A stretch of DNA of 64,000 nucleotides from Neisseria sp. (GTDB lineage Bacteria; Pseudomonadota; Gammaproteobacteria; Burkholderiales; Neisseriaceae), in the NCBI GenBank assembly GCA_030528455.1, contig JAUMYW010000006.1, positions 19,242-83,241 of the forward strand, in the 5' to 3' direction. The notes beneath the pieces were generated by a model. It was not told the DNA's origin and did not search any database. It saw nothing but the letters and a program-made list of their open reading frames with translations. Position numbers and translations under genes: made by a program. Each line of letters opens with the position of its first letter. The stretch's first letter is position 1. Of the stretch, positions 50,492-58,693 are shown piece after piece.

Positions 50492-50857
50492 ATGGCCACG
50501 GTCAAGCTTTACCACAATCCGCGTTGTTCCAAATCGCGTGCGGCAGCAGATTATCTGGTGCAGTCGGGAGTTGAAACCGAAATCTGCCTTTATGCGGAAA
50601 CTGCGCCCGATGCGGCGGAAATCCGTGCGCTTTACGAAATGCTCGGCTTTTCTTCGCCCCGCGAAATGATGCGGACGAAAGACGCTTTGTTTGCCGAACT
50701 CGGTTTGGCGGACGAATACGATGAGGCAAAACTGATTGATGCGATTGCTGAATATCCGGCGTTGTTGGAACGTCCGATAGCCGTCTGCAAGGGCAAAGCC
50801 GCCATCGGCAGGCCGCTGGAAAACATCGTTGCGCTCTTGGCGGAAAAGGCCGTCTGA
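50492..50857 (+). CDS. ArsC/Spx-family thioredoxin-fold reductase
   Basis: A 121-residue cytoplasmic protein of the arsenate-reductase-like group. The nucleophilic Cys12 is in YHNPRCSKSRAA and the conserved Arg in LLERPIAVCKGKAAIGRP, as in ArsC proteins that use glutathione. No arsenic genes are nearby, so the name arsenate reductase is only a family label. The ATG at 50492 follows GAGAG and begins the fold. The gene is divergent from the thioredoxin-like gene. Confidence 0.87.
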   Translation: MATVKLYHNPRCSKSRAAADYLVQSGVETEICLYAETAPDAAEIRALYEMLGFSSPREMMRTKDALFAELGLADEYDEAKLIDAIAEYPALLERPIAVCKGKAAIGRPLENIVALLAEKAV

Positions 50858-50948
50858 AAAACGGCTCGATGTTGCCGTATCAAACGAATAGAGAAAACCT
50901 GATGCAGAAATTTGGGGAATACGGTTTGATTTTATACGGATTGAACAG

Positions 50949-51416
50949 ATGAAACGATTAACACACAAGTTTTTTGGAGAGTTGGATTTGGAAAACGGTT
51001 TGGGTGATTGCAATCTGGACGAAACCGTTGTGCTTTGGGAAGAAGAAGTAAACGGTATCAAATCCAATCTTTGGTATGTGAAAGGCTCGGACATTTCATC
51101 GGAAATTTTGGATACTTTTTCCCGATTTCTTAATCATTTCAATGAATATCATCAGAAATCGCTCAAAGACTTGGAAGATTATTTGAAAGCAGATGACGAA
51201 TATCTTGTTTTTCACAAAGATGAACTGGAACTTGACGTGCCGGAAGATACTTCAAAGTTTGTTCGCGGTATGAGTGTTGCGAACATCGGGCTTTGGGCGG
51301 ACGGAGAAAATGTCATCATTGTGGATTATATGATTGCACCCGAAGAAAGCGACCAGATTTTGGCGGTAAAGTTTGATAAGAATTTGGAAGTTGCAGATAT
51401 TGCTTGGGAAAGTTAA
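50949..51416 (+). CDS. DUF2004 family protein
   Basis: A 155-residue acidic soluble protein. The opening FFGELDLENGLGD and the ending DYMIAPEESDQILAVKFD fit the DUF2004 family, whose role is unknown; related folds are often found as immunity proteins near polymorphic toxins. It is AT-richer than its neighbours and carries no DUS, hinting at separate origin. No toxin gene is adjacent in this window. It stands 91 bases after the ArsC-like gene. Confidence 0.7.
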   Translation: MKRLTHKFFGELDLENGLGDCNLDETVVLWEEEVNGIKSNLWYVKGSDISSEILDTFSRFLNHFNEYHQKSLKDLEDYLKADDEYLVFHKDELELDVPEDTSKFVRGMSVANIGLWADGENVIIVDYMIAPEESDQILAVKFDKNLEVADIAWES

Positions 51417-51481
51417 ACAAAAAGCCTTCTGTATTCCGGAGAAATATTCCTGCATTTGAATTTTGGAAATATAGCTGATTG

Positions 51482-52114
51482 ATGAAAATATCCTCCCGTT
51501 CCTATCTGCGTTATCTGTGGCACGGATTTGCGGCCAGCGTGCTGGCGGTGTGTCTGATGTGGCTTTACTGCCTTCTGGAGGTCGACCGTTACGGGCAATC
51601 TTCGCTGCCGGACGGTTACCGTGCCGATGTTGCGGTGGTGCTGGGGGCTGCGGCTTGGGATGTGCGTCCTTCGCCGGTGTACCGCGAACGCTTGAATCAT
51701 GCGATTGCGCTTTACCAGTCGGGTAAAGTCGCGCATCTGGCGTTTACCGGCGGTACGCCCAAGCCGGGTTTTATGACCGAAGCCGATGTCGGCAAACGTT
51801 ATGCTTTGCGGCAGGGTGTACCGGAGCGCGATATGGTGTTGGAAAACACATCGCGCAACACTTATGAAAATCTGGTCAATATCCGTGCGGAACTGCATGC
51901 GCGGGGGTGGAAAAAAGTAGTGGTAGTCAGCGATCCTTACCATTTGGCCCGTGCGGCGGCGGTGGCAGGAGATTTGGGTTGGAAGGCGGATTTTTCGGCC
52001 ACGCCGACCACGCGCTATCGCGATGCGGGTAAAAAATTCAAATTTATGGTCGGAGAGGCCACGAGACTTTTTGCGTATTATTGGTGGAATGCGGCGTACA
52101 GGCTGATGGTTTGA
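51482..52114 (+). CDS. YdcF/SanA-like DUF218 membrane protein
   Basis: A 210-residue protein with one N-terminal membrane span (residues 11-32) and a DUF218 domain facing the periplasm. Domain signatures are ADVAVVLGAAAWDVRPSPVY, HLAFTGGTPKPG, ENTSRNTYENL and VVVSDPYHLARAAAVA. Relatives act on the cell envelope (SanA, ElyC), but the reaction is unknown. The start at 51482 lies 65 bases after the DUF2004 gene. The following hemJ gene is in the same direction. Confidence 0.88.
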   Translation: MKISSRSYLRYLWHGFAASVLAVCLMWLYCLLEVDRYGQSSLPDGYRADVAVVLGAAAWDVRPSPVYRERLNHAIALYQSGKVAHLAFTGGTPKPGFMTEADVGKRYALRQGVPERDMVLENTSRNTYENLVNIRAELHARGWKKVVVVSDPYHLARAAAVAGDLGWKADFSATPTTRYRDAGKKFKFMVGEATRLFAYYWWNAAYRLMV

Positions 52115-52174
52115 TTCTATACCGTTTGCAGGGTTTCGGTTCGGGCTGCAGACGGCATCGCTTTGGAGCGGAAG

Positions 52175-52594
52175 ATGTATCTTTGGTTTAAATTTTTTCA
52201 TATTTTTTTCATGATTTCCTGGTTCGCCGGACTGTTTTACCTGCCGCGTGTTTTTGTCAATTTGGCGACGGCGGAGCAGGACAGCGGCGAATACGGACGG
52301 CTGCTCGGCATGGCGCGGAGGCTGATGCGCTTTATGCAGCCGCTGATGGTAGGAGCGTTGCTGTTCGGACTGCTGATTCCGTTTGTAACCGGTTGGTGGG
52401 GGCAGGGCTGGGTGCATGTGAAGGCAACGGCAGGGGTTCTGCTGCTGGCTTACCATCTTTACTGCGGCGTGCTGCTGAAACGTTTTTCAGACGGCGCAAA
52501 TACGCGCTCGCACAGATGGTTCCGCGTGTTTAACGAAATACCGGTGTTCCTGATGATTGCCGCCTTGCTGGCAGTGGTGTTCAAACCGTTTTAA
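52175..52594 (+). CDS. hemJ: HemJ-type protoporphyrinogen IX oxidase
   Basis: A 139-residue inner-membrane protein of the HemJ (UPF0093) family that oxidises protoporphyrinogen IX in haem synthesis. Four spans are visible. The conserved His is in WFKFFHIFFMISWFAGLFYL (first span; His9) and the conserved Lys in HVKATAGVLLLAYHLY; the last span includes NEIPVFLMIAALLAVV. The ATG at 52175 follows GGAGCGGAAG. hemL, another haem gene, is 2.8 kb downstream. Confidence 0.9.
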   Translation: MYLWFKFFHIFFMISWFAGLFYLPRVFVNLATAEQDSGEYGRLLGMARRLMRFMQPLMVGALLFGLLIPFVTGWWGQGWVHVKATAGVLLLAYHLYCGVLLKRFSDGANTRSHRWFRVFNEIPVFLMIAALLAVVFKPF

Positions 52595-52611
52595 GAAAGG
52601 CTGCCTGACAA

Positions 52612-53115
52612 ATGGATAAGGAAAACATCGAAATCGAACGCCGTTTTTTGTTGGCAAACGACGGTTGGCGCAAACGGGCAGAGGAAGCCAAGCTCTTGAG
52701 CCAAGGCTATTTTTGTGTAGAAAAGGAATGCACGATACGCGTTCGTATTGCAGACGGCAGAGCGTGGCTGACTTTGAAAGGCTATCTTTCCGATGTGTCG
52801 CGCAGCGAATTCGAGTACGAAATTCCGGTTACGCACGCGCGGCAGATGATGGATACCATGTGTTCTTTCCGTTTGGAAAAACGCCGTTACGAAGTCGAAT
52901 ATCAGGGTTTTGTATTTGAAGTGGACGAATATCTCGGTGCGAATGCTCCTTTAATTGTTGCAGAGTTGGAACTGCCGTCCGAACATACGGTTTTCCCACG
53001 CCCCGACTGGCTGGGTGCGGAAATCACCGCAGATGCCCGCTTTACCAATGCTTATCTCAGTCGCCGTCCTTATTCCCAATGGCTGCCTGAAAACGCCGTA
53101 TTGCCGCACGATTAA
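52612..53115 (+). CDS. CYTH-domain triphosphate tunnel metalloenzyme
   Basis: A 167-residue soluble protein of the CYTH superfamily. The signature ExExR/K is seen as EIERRFLL at residues 7-14. Alternating charged residues on beta strands (TIRVRIADGRAWLTLKG, FEYEIPV, LEKRRYEVEYQGFVFEVDEY) would line the tunnel. Short proteobacterial members hydrolyse inorganic triphosphate; adenylate cyclase activity is less likely. It starts 17 bases after hemJ and is probably co-transcribed. Confidence 0.87.
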   Translation: MDKENIEIERRFLLANDGWRKRAEEAKLLSQGYFCVEKECTIRVRIADGRAWLTLKGYLSDVSRSEFEYEIPVTHARQMMDTMCSFRLEKRRYEVEYQGFVFEVDEYLGANAPLIVAELELPSEHTVFPRPDWLGAEITADARFTNAYLSRRPYSQWLPENAVLPHD

Positions 53116-53236
53116 GCCTTTAAAGCAGTACAATTGAAAAAAACTGTAAAAAAATGTTATAAAAAATATGGCATTTTTTTAAAAAGCTGGCTAATATGCG
53201 TCCTTAACCCTTTTCATTCATGCATCGAGGTGTATC

Positions 53237-54751
53237 GTGTCCGATAATAAAACCACACAACGCGAAACCTTTTCCAGCCGCCGAGCGTTTATGTTTGCCG
53301 CAATCGGTTCGGCAGTCGGATTGGGTAATATCTGGCGTTTCCCCTATATTACGTACGACAACGGCGGCGGCGCATTCATCATTCCCTATTTGGTCGCCCT
53401 GCTGACCGCCGGTATTCCTTTGCTGTTTTTGGACTATGCCATCGGCCACAAATACCGCGGTTCCGCGCCTTTGGCTTTCCGCCGTCTGAACAAATCGTTT
53501 GAAACATTCGGCTGGTGGCAGGTCGGTATCAACGTCATCATCGCCATCTACTACGCCGTGATTATCGGTTGGGCGGCAAGTTACACCTATTACGCCGTCA
53601 ACAGCGCGTGGGGTGCCGATCCCAAAGCTTTCTTCTTCGGCGATTTCCTGCAAATGTCTTCCGATATCGGTATCGGCTTCCAATTCGTTGATGCGATTGT
53701 CGGTCCGCAACTGGGTATATGGATTCTCATTTTGCTGATTATGGCTTTGGGGGTGCAGAAAGGTATCGGCAAGGCTTCAACTTTCTTTATGCCGCTGCTG
53801 ACAGTAATGTTTATGATTCTGGTAGTGAGTGCATTGTTCCTGCCGGGCGCAGCCAAAGGCTTGGACGCGCTGTTTACGCCGAATTGGTCGAAACTGGCCG
53901 AGCCAAGCGTGTGGATTGCTGCTTACGGACAGATCTTCTTCTCGCTGTCTATCTGCTTCGGCATCATGATTACTTATGCTTCGTATTTGAAGAAAAATTC
54001 CGATTTGACGGGAACGGGCATGGTAGTCGGCTTTGCCAACAGCAGTTTTGAATTACTGGCCGGTATCGGCGTATTTGCCGCTTTGGGCTTTATGGCGAGC
54101 GCGGCAGGCAAAGAAGTGGCTGATGTGGCTTCTTCCGGCATCGGTTTGGCCTTTATCGCTTTCCCGACCATTATCGACAAGGCTCCGTTCGGTTCCGTCA
54201 TCGGCGTATTGTTCTTCGGTTCGCTGGTGTTTGCCGGCATCACTTCGCTGATTTCCATTTTGGAAGTGGTGGTTGCTGCCGTTCAGGACAAACTGCGTTG
54301 GGGACGTGTTACGACAACATTCGCTGTCGGCATTCCTTTGATGGTGGTTTCCGTTATCCTGATGGGTACGACGACAGGCCTGCCGGTTCTGGATGTTTTG
54401 GATAAATTTGTGAACAGCTTCGGCATTGTTGCAGTCGGCTTCGCTTCGATTGCCTGCATTATGCTGACAAAAAATTTCAATCAGTTGGCCAGCCATGTGA
54501 ATTCCGTGTCTTCCCTGAAATTGGGTTCGGTTTGGAAACTCTTTGCCGGTGTGATTACGCCGATTGTATTGGGTTATATGCTGATCAGCGAAATCATCAA
54601 AGTGGCGAGCGAAGGTTACGAAGGCTATCCGTCTTGGTTTGTCGGTACCTTGGGCTGGGGTATGGCGATTGGTCTGATTGTCGTATCGTTTATCTTGTCG
54701 AAACTGAAATGGCATGATGAAGCCGATTCATTCAAAGAAGGAGACGAATAA
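53237..54751 (+). CDS. Sodium-dependent neurotransmitter-type (NSS) amino-acid transporter
   Basis: A 504-residue NSS-family symporter with 12 spans. The first span holds the unwound sodium/substrate site in [22 protein letters not shown]3-4 include [17 protein letters not shown], and the later sodium site is [11 protein letters not shown]. The last base of its stop codon is the first base of a 30-codon MetS-type gene, an arrangement typical of MetP/MetS methionine and alanine importers. The substrate is therefore probably methionine or alanine, by family inference. Confidence 0.92.
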   Translation: MSDNKTTQRETFSSRRAFMFAAIGSAVGLGNIWRFPYITYDNGGGAFIIPYLVALLTAGIPLLFLDYAIGHKYRGSAPLAFRRLNKSFETFGWWQVGINVIIAIYYAVIIGWAASYTYYAVNSAWGADPKAFFFGDFLQMSSDIGIGFQFVDAIVGPQLGIWILILLIMALGVQKGIGKASTFFMPLLTVMFMILVVSALFLPGAAKGLDALFTPNWSKLAEPSVWIAAYGQIFFSLSICFGIMITYASYLKKNSDLTGTGMVVGFANSSFELLAGIGVFAALGFMASAAGKEVADVASSGIGLAFIAFPTIIDKAPFGSVIGVLFFGSLVFAGITSLISILEVVVAAVQDKLRWGRVTTTFAVGIPLMVVSVILMGTTTGLPVLDVLDKFVNSFGIVAVGFASIACIMLTKNFNQLASHVNSVSSLKLGSVWKLFAGVITPIVLGYMLISEIIKVASEGYEGYPSWFVGTLGWGMAIGLIVVSFILSKLKWHDEADSFKEGDE

Positions 54752-54843
54752 TGAGCGGTATTGCGATTGTAATGATGCTGATTGCCTTGGCGATTATTTG
54801 GGGCGGCTTGGCCGTTTCCCTGATGCGTCTGCCTAAGGAATAA
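54751..54843 (+). CDS. MetS-type small subunit of the NSS transporter
   Basis: A 30-residue single-span protein, opening [16 protein letters not shown] and closing SLMRLPKE. Its ATG overlaps the transporter stop by one base (TAATG), so translation is coupled. Such short partners are known to be required by MetP-type NSS transporters for methionine and alanine uptake. A terminator follows 17 bases after its stop. Confidence 0.85.
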   Translation: MSGIAIVMMLIALAIIWGGLAVSLMRLPKE

Positions 54844-54860
54844 TCAATCCCTGTTTTGAG

Positions 54861-54893
54861 AAACCGCAGCTTGTCGGAAAGCTGCGGTTTTTT
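54861..54893 (+). terminator. Rho-independent terminator after the NSS-MetS operon
   Basis: AAACCGCAGCTT and AAGCTGCGGTTT form 12 pairs around a six-base loop, followed by TTT. Confidence 0.93.
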
Positions 54894-55008
54894 CTGCGGA
54901 ACGTTCGGGGCAGAACTGCTAAAATAACGGCAATTTGACATGAGAGGCCGAGGAGCCTTGTTTTTCAGACGGTCTGCCGTCTGCAACCGAATCAAAAAAG
55001 GAAGCAAA

Positions 55009-56289
55009 ATGAACCGTAACGAGCAGCTTTTCGAGCGGGCGAAAAAAATTATTCCGGGCGGCGTGAATTCGCCAGTGCGGGCGTTCGGAAGCGTGGGAGG
55101 AGTGCCGCGTTTTATCAAAAAAGCAGAGGGCGCGTTTGTTTGGGACGAAGCCGGGCGGCGTTATATCGACTATGTCGGTTCTTGGGGACCGGCGATTGTC
55201 GGCCACGCGCATCCCGAGGTATTGGAAGCGGTAAAAGAAGCGGCTGCGGGCGGCTTGTCTTTCGGTGCGCCGACAGAAGGCGAGATTGTGATTGCCGAAG
55301 AAATCGCCAAAATCGTGCCGAGTGTGGAGCGTGTGCGCTTGGTGAGTTCGGGAACGGAAGCGACAATGTCCGCCATCCGTTTGGCGCGCGGTTATACGGG
55401 ACGCGACAAAATCGTGAAATTTGAAGGCTGCTACCACGGTCATTCCGACAGCCTTCTTGTGAAAGCGGGCAGCGGCCTGCTGACTTTCGGTAACCCGAGT
55501 TCGGCGGGCGTGCCGGAAGATTTTACCAAGCACACACTGGTGTTGCCGTATAACGATGTGGCCGCGCTGGAACAGGCGTTTGGCGAACACGGCAGCGAAA
55601 TCGCCTGTGTGATTTGGGAACCGATTGCCGGCAATATGAACTTGGTGAGGCCGTCTGAAAACTTTATCCGTGCCTTGCGCGGTCTGACCGAAGAGCATGG
55701 CACGGTACTGATTTATGACGAAGTGATGACGGGCTTCCGCGTGGCTTTGGGCGGCGCGCAGTCGCTGCACGGCATCAAGCCCGATTTGACGACGATGGGC
55801 AAAGTTATCGGCGGCGGTATGCCTTTGGCGGCGTTCGGCGGCAAGCGCGAAATTATGGAATGTATTTCGCCGTTGGGCGGCGTGTATCAGGCCGGTACTT
55901 TGTCGGGCAATCCCGTGGCGGTGGCGGCTGGTTTGAAAACTTTGGAAATCATCCGGCGCGAGGGGTTTTACGAATATCTGGCAGCACGCTGCGCCGAACT
56001 GACCGAAGGTTTCGCTCAGGCGGCGAAAGCGGCAGGCGTGCCGTTCAGTGCGGATTATCTCGGCGGTATGTTCGGCCTGTATTTTGCCGAAAAAGTGCCG
56101 CAGAGTTATGCCGATATGACGGCGTCCGATGTCGGCGCGTTCAAACGTTTCTTCCACGGCATGCTGGATAAAGGCGTAGCCTTCGGGCCGTCTGCATACG
56201 AAGCCTGCTTTATGTCGGCGGCGCATACGCCGGAATTGGTGGCGCAAACGGTTGAAGCGGCTGCCGAAGTGTTTGCGGAAATGGCTTGA
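55009..56289 (+). CDS. hemL: Glutamate-1-semialdehyde 2,1-aminomutase
   Basis: Pyridoxal-phosphate enzyme that makes 5-aminolevulinate, the first committed haem precursor in the C5 pathway. 426 residues. Motifs are [35 protein letters not shown], the [13 protein letters not shown] loop, [11 protein letters not shown] and the PLP lysine in [23 protein letters not shown] at 55009 with AAAGGAAG upstream. It is monocistronic; the next gene on this strand is 1.1 kb away. Confidence 0.98.
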   Translation: MNRNEQLFERAKKIIPGGVNSPVRAFGSVGGVPRFIKKAEGAFVWDEAGRRYIDYVGSWGPAIVGHAHPEVLEAVKEAAAGGLSFGAPTEGEIVIAEEIAKIVPSVERVRLVSSGTEATMSAIRLARGYTGRDKIVKFEGCYHGHSDSLLVKAGSGLLTFGNPSSAGVPEDFTKHTLVLPYNDVAALEQAFGEHGSEIACVIWEPIAGNMNLVRPSENFIRALRGLTEEHGTVLIYDEVMTGFRVALGGAQSLHGIKPDLTTMGKVIGGGMPLAAFGGKREIMECISPLGGVYQAGTLSGNPVAVAAGLKTLEIIRREGFYEYLAARCAELTEGFAQAAKAAGVPFSADYLGGMFGLYFAEKVPQSYADMTASDVGAFKRFFHGMLDKGVAFGPSAYEACFMSAAHTPELVAQTVEAAAEVFAEMA

Positions 56290-56302
56290 TAGAGAATGTA
56301 TC

Positions 56303-56366
56303 ATGCCGTCTGAAAATGCGCTCCGACAAGTGAAAATCACTTTGAAGCGGGGTTTTCAGACGGCAT
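56303..56366. repeat. Widely spaced inverted pair of AA-type DUS after hemL
   Basis: ATGCCGTCTGAAAA and TTTTCAGACGGCAT face each other 36 bases apart. This is one of the few inverted pairs here that uses only the AA-ending form. Confidence 0.8.
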
Positions 56367-56460
56367 ATTCGTATCGGAAATCGGGCGGAAACCCGTTTGT
56401 TTCCGCCATTTTTGTTTCAAGAACGAAAACCGCCGTTTCAGACGGCTTTGCAGAACAAAT

Positions 56461-57357
56461 TTATTCTTCCGAACAGCCTTGCCGTTTTGCACGCGGATGG
56501 GCGGCATCGTAAACTGAAGCCAGATGCTCGAAATCCAGTTTGGTGTAGATTTGCGTGGTGGAGAGGCTGCTGTGGCCGAGCAGTTCCTGTACCGCGCGGA
56601 TGTCGCCTGCGGCCTGCAAAAGATGGCTGGCGTAGCTGTGGCGGAGTTTGTGCGGATGCAGGTGTTCGGGCAGGCCGTTTTTCACGCCCCAGTCGCGCAG
56701 GCGGTTTTGGATTTGCCGCGTACCCAAACGTTTGCCGTTGCGGTTGGTAAACAGAGCGGTTTCACCGTCTGTCGCCACCCGTTCGGCCAAATAGGCGCGT
56801 AAAGCCGTGATGCTTTTTCCGCTGAGCGGAACCTGTCTGTCTTTGCCGCCTTTGCCGTGTATGCCGACCCAGCCTTCGTCCAGCAAAACATCGTTCAGAT
56901 TCAGGCCGTGCAGTTCCGACAGCCGCAGACCGCTGCCGTAGAGCAGCTCCATCATTGCCAAGTCGCGTACGTCATACGCAGTTTCGGCGGCGGAAACGTT
57001 CAAAGAATGGTTCAGTGTTTCGGTTTTCAAAGCCTTGGGCAGGTGCTGCGGGATTTTCGGTGCTTTCAGACGGCCTATCGGGTTGGCGGCCAAGAGATTT
57101 TGCCGTACCAGAAAATCAAGATACTGTTTCCAAACCGATAATTTCCTTGCCAGACTGCGCTCGCCCAAATTCTGCTGCGACAGTTTTTTGAACGCGTTTT
57201 GTAAGAGGGCGGTGGAAATGTCGTTGTTGTCGGGCAGCAGCGCGGACAATTGTGCCAAATCGCGGCGGTAGGCGGCAACGGTGTGCGCCGACTTGCCCTG
57301 CCGTTGCAGGTCGGTAAGAAAGGCGGCTTGCTCTTGCAGGAAAGTATGCGTGTTCAT
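56461..57357 (-). CDS. xerC: Tyrosine recombinase XerC
   Basis: Site-specific recombinase that resolves chromosome dimers with XerD. 298 residues. The N-terminal SAM-like domain spans 5-88. In the catalytic domain all key residues are present: Arg145 (SGLRLSEL), Lys169/Lys172 region (GKGGKDRQVPL), His236 and Arg239 (HPHKLRHSYASHLL), His262 (LLGHSSLSTTQIYTK) and Tyr271. ATG at 57357 chosen at the start of conserved sequence; an ATG three codons upstream is possible. No integrated element is adjacent, so it is the housekeeping recombinase. Confidence 0.94.
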   Translation of the reverse strand: MNTHTFLQEQAAFLTDLQRQGKSAHTVAAYRRDLAQLSALLPDNNDISTALLQNAFKKLSQQNLGERSLARKLSVWKQYLDFLVRQNLLAANPIGRLKAPKIPQHLPKALKTETLNHSLNVSAAETAYDVRDLAMMELLYGSGLRLSELHGLNLNDVLLDEGWVGIHGKGGKDRQVPLSGKSITALRAYLAERVATDGETALFTNRNGKRLGTRQIQNRLRDWGVKNGLPEHLHPHKLRHSYASHLLQAAGDIRAVQELLGHSSLSTTQIYTKLDFEHLASVYDAAHPRAKRQGCSEE

Positions 57358-57446
57358 GGTGCGCATTGTACGCGAAGTTGCGGCGGCAATGGTTTATAAT
57401 CCGCCGTCCATGCCGTCTGAAAACGGCGCGGAGCAGAAAGGGAATT

Positions 57447-57917
57447 ATGAATATCACGGTGTTGGCGGTCGGTACGAAAATGCCGCGCTGGGTGGACGAG
57501 GCGGTCGGCGAATACGCCAAGCGTTTCGGGCGCGATGTGCGTTATGTGTTGAAGGAAATCAAACCCGAAAAGCGCGGTGCGGGCGTGAATGCGGCACAGG
57601 GCATGGCGGCGGAAGAAAAACGGATTGCCGAAGCCATTCCCGAAGGCGCGTTTCTGGTGGTGCTGGACGAGCGCGGAAAAGCGCCGACTTCGATGGAGTT
57701 GGCTGCCTGTCTCGAACAATGGCAGCAGAACGGCGAACATGTCTGTTTTGTTATCGGCGGTGCAGACGGCATGACTGAGGCTTTGAAACAGCGTGCCAAT
57801 CTGATGATGCGCCTGTCGAGCCTGACTCTGCCGCACGGCATGGTGCGCGTGCTGCTGACCGAACAGCTTTACCGTGCGGTATCAATTCTGCACCAGCATC
57901 CTTATCATCGGGAATAA
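57447..57917 (+). CDS. rlmH: 23S rRNA (pseudouridine-1915-N3)-methyltransferase
   Basis: SPOUT-class enzyme that methylates pseudouridine 1915 in helix 69 of 23S rRNA on assembled ribosomes. 156 residues. It opens MNITVLAVGTKMPRWVDEAV, has the SAM-site FVIGGADGMTEALKQRA, and ends with the conserved LLTEQLYRAVSILHQHPYH. The ATG at 57447 lies within a short spacer after an AA-type DUS. Divergent from xerC. Confidence 0.96.
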   Translation: MNITVLAVGTKMPRWVDEAVGEYAKRFGRDVRYVLKEIKPEKRGAGVNAAQGMAAEEKRIAEAIPEGAFLVVLDERGKAPTSMELAACLEQWQQNGEHVCFVIGGADGMTEALKQRANLMMRLSSLTLPHGMVRVLLTEQLYRAVSILHQHPYHRE

Positions 57918-58005
57918 ATTTGTGCGGTAAGGCTGTCTGAAAAACAGCACTTCACAAGGTTTAAATGATTATTTAGAAGCATTTGGATTGCCGGCAGATA
58001 CCAAT

Positions 58006-58039
58006 ATGCCGTCTGCAAAAACAATCTTGCAGAAGGCAT
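58006..58039. repeat. Inverted DUS pair with one decayed arm
   Basis: ATGCCGTCTGCAA faces TTGCAGAAGGCAT. The right copy has A for C in the core (TGCAGAAGGC), so only the left arm is a functional-looking uptake sequence. It lies 22 bases beyond the lipoprotein stop. Confidence 0.7.
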
Positions 58040-58060
58040 AAATTTTTATTTCGCAAACCT

Positions 58061-58525
58061 TTATTTCACCGGCTCGCAGTTTTTTACAATGATTTTGTCG
58101 GCACGCGGCGTACGCTCGTACAAAAAGCCGTTGGCGTGATTTTTCGTGTTGTAAAAACCGTGCCGTTTATCGGTAAACCACGCCCATTTTCCGTTGCTGT
58201 ACACATTCAAATCGGCATTGCTTTCGGCTTTGCTCAGCGGCAGAACGGCCTGTTTGCCGTTGTAGGAAACTTCCGCCATTTTTGCATCGTAACGCGCTTT
58301 TACGGCGTATTTTGCCTTAGCGCAGCGGTATTCCTGCCAGGCGGTGTAGTCGGGCGCGTGATGATGGTCGTGGTCATGGCCGTGATGATCGTGGCCGTCG
58401 TGGTGGTGATGGCCGTGTTCGTGGTTGTGGTGATGGTGGTCGTGAGTGTGATGATGACCGTGTTTCGGAGCGGCGCAGGCGGCCAGCAGCAGCGCGGCGG
58501 CCAGAGGCAGAAAAGTTTTGTGCAT
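58061..58525 (-). CDS. Histidine-rich lipoprotein with lysozyme-inhibitor-like C-terminal domain
   Basis: A 154-residue predicted lipoprotein: signal with lipobox LAAC (Cys17), then a region at residues 22-56 in which 23 of 35 residues are His, mixed with Asp and Gly, a likely zinc, nickel or copper sponge. Residues 60-154 look like a single small beta domain with one Cys at each end (YRCAKAK, KNCEPVK), NGKQAVLPLSK, and GFLYERTPRADKIIVKNC. This pattern recalls the MliC/adhesin-complex-protein group that inhibits C-type lysozyme. The domain assignment is by eye. The ribosome site is AAAGGCACATC. No Zur box is obvious. Confidence 0.75.
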   Translation of the reverse strand: MHKTFLPLAAALLLAACAAPKHGHHHTHDHHHHNHEHGHHHHDGHDHHGHDHDHHHAPDYTAWQEYRCAKAKYAVKARYDAKMAEVSYNGKQAVLPLSKAESNADLNVYSNGKWAWFTDKRHGFYNTKNHANGFLYERTPRADKIIVKNCEPVK

Positions 58526-58693
58526 GATGTGCCTTTGTGGAATAAAGTTAGGGAAAACAGCGATTGTAGCGCAGTTTCAGACGGCTTAAAACGGTTCGCA
58601 AACTTGGCTTTTCTGTTGGTATAATCAGCGTTTGTCCGAATATCAGCAAGGCTGTCTGAAAACGAGATGCAGACGGCCGGAGAAGAACACAAA

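Noticed and set aside
50492-50857. Arsenic resistance locus suggested by the ArsC-like protein
   Set aside because: No arsenite pump, arsR regulator or other arsenic gene is nearby; the family also includes Spx and YffB-like proteins with other roles.
56461-57357. XerC-type recombinase as integrase of a mobile element
   Set aside because: Length and motifs are those of housekeeping XerC, and the flanks are core genes without att-like repeats.
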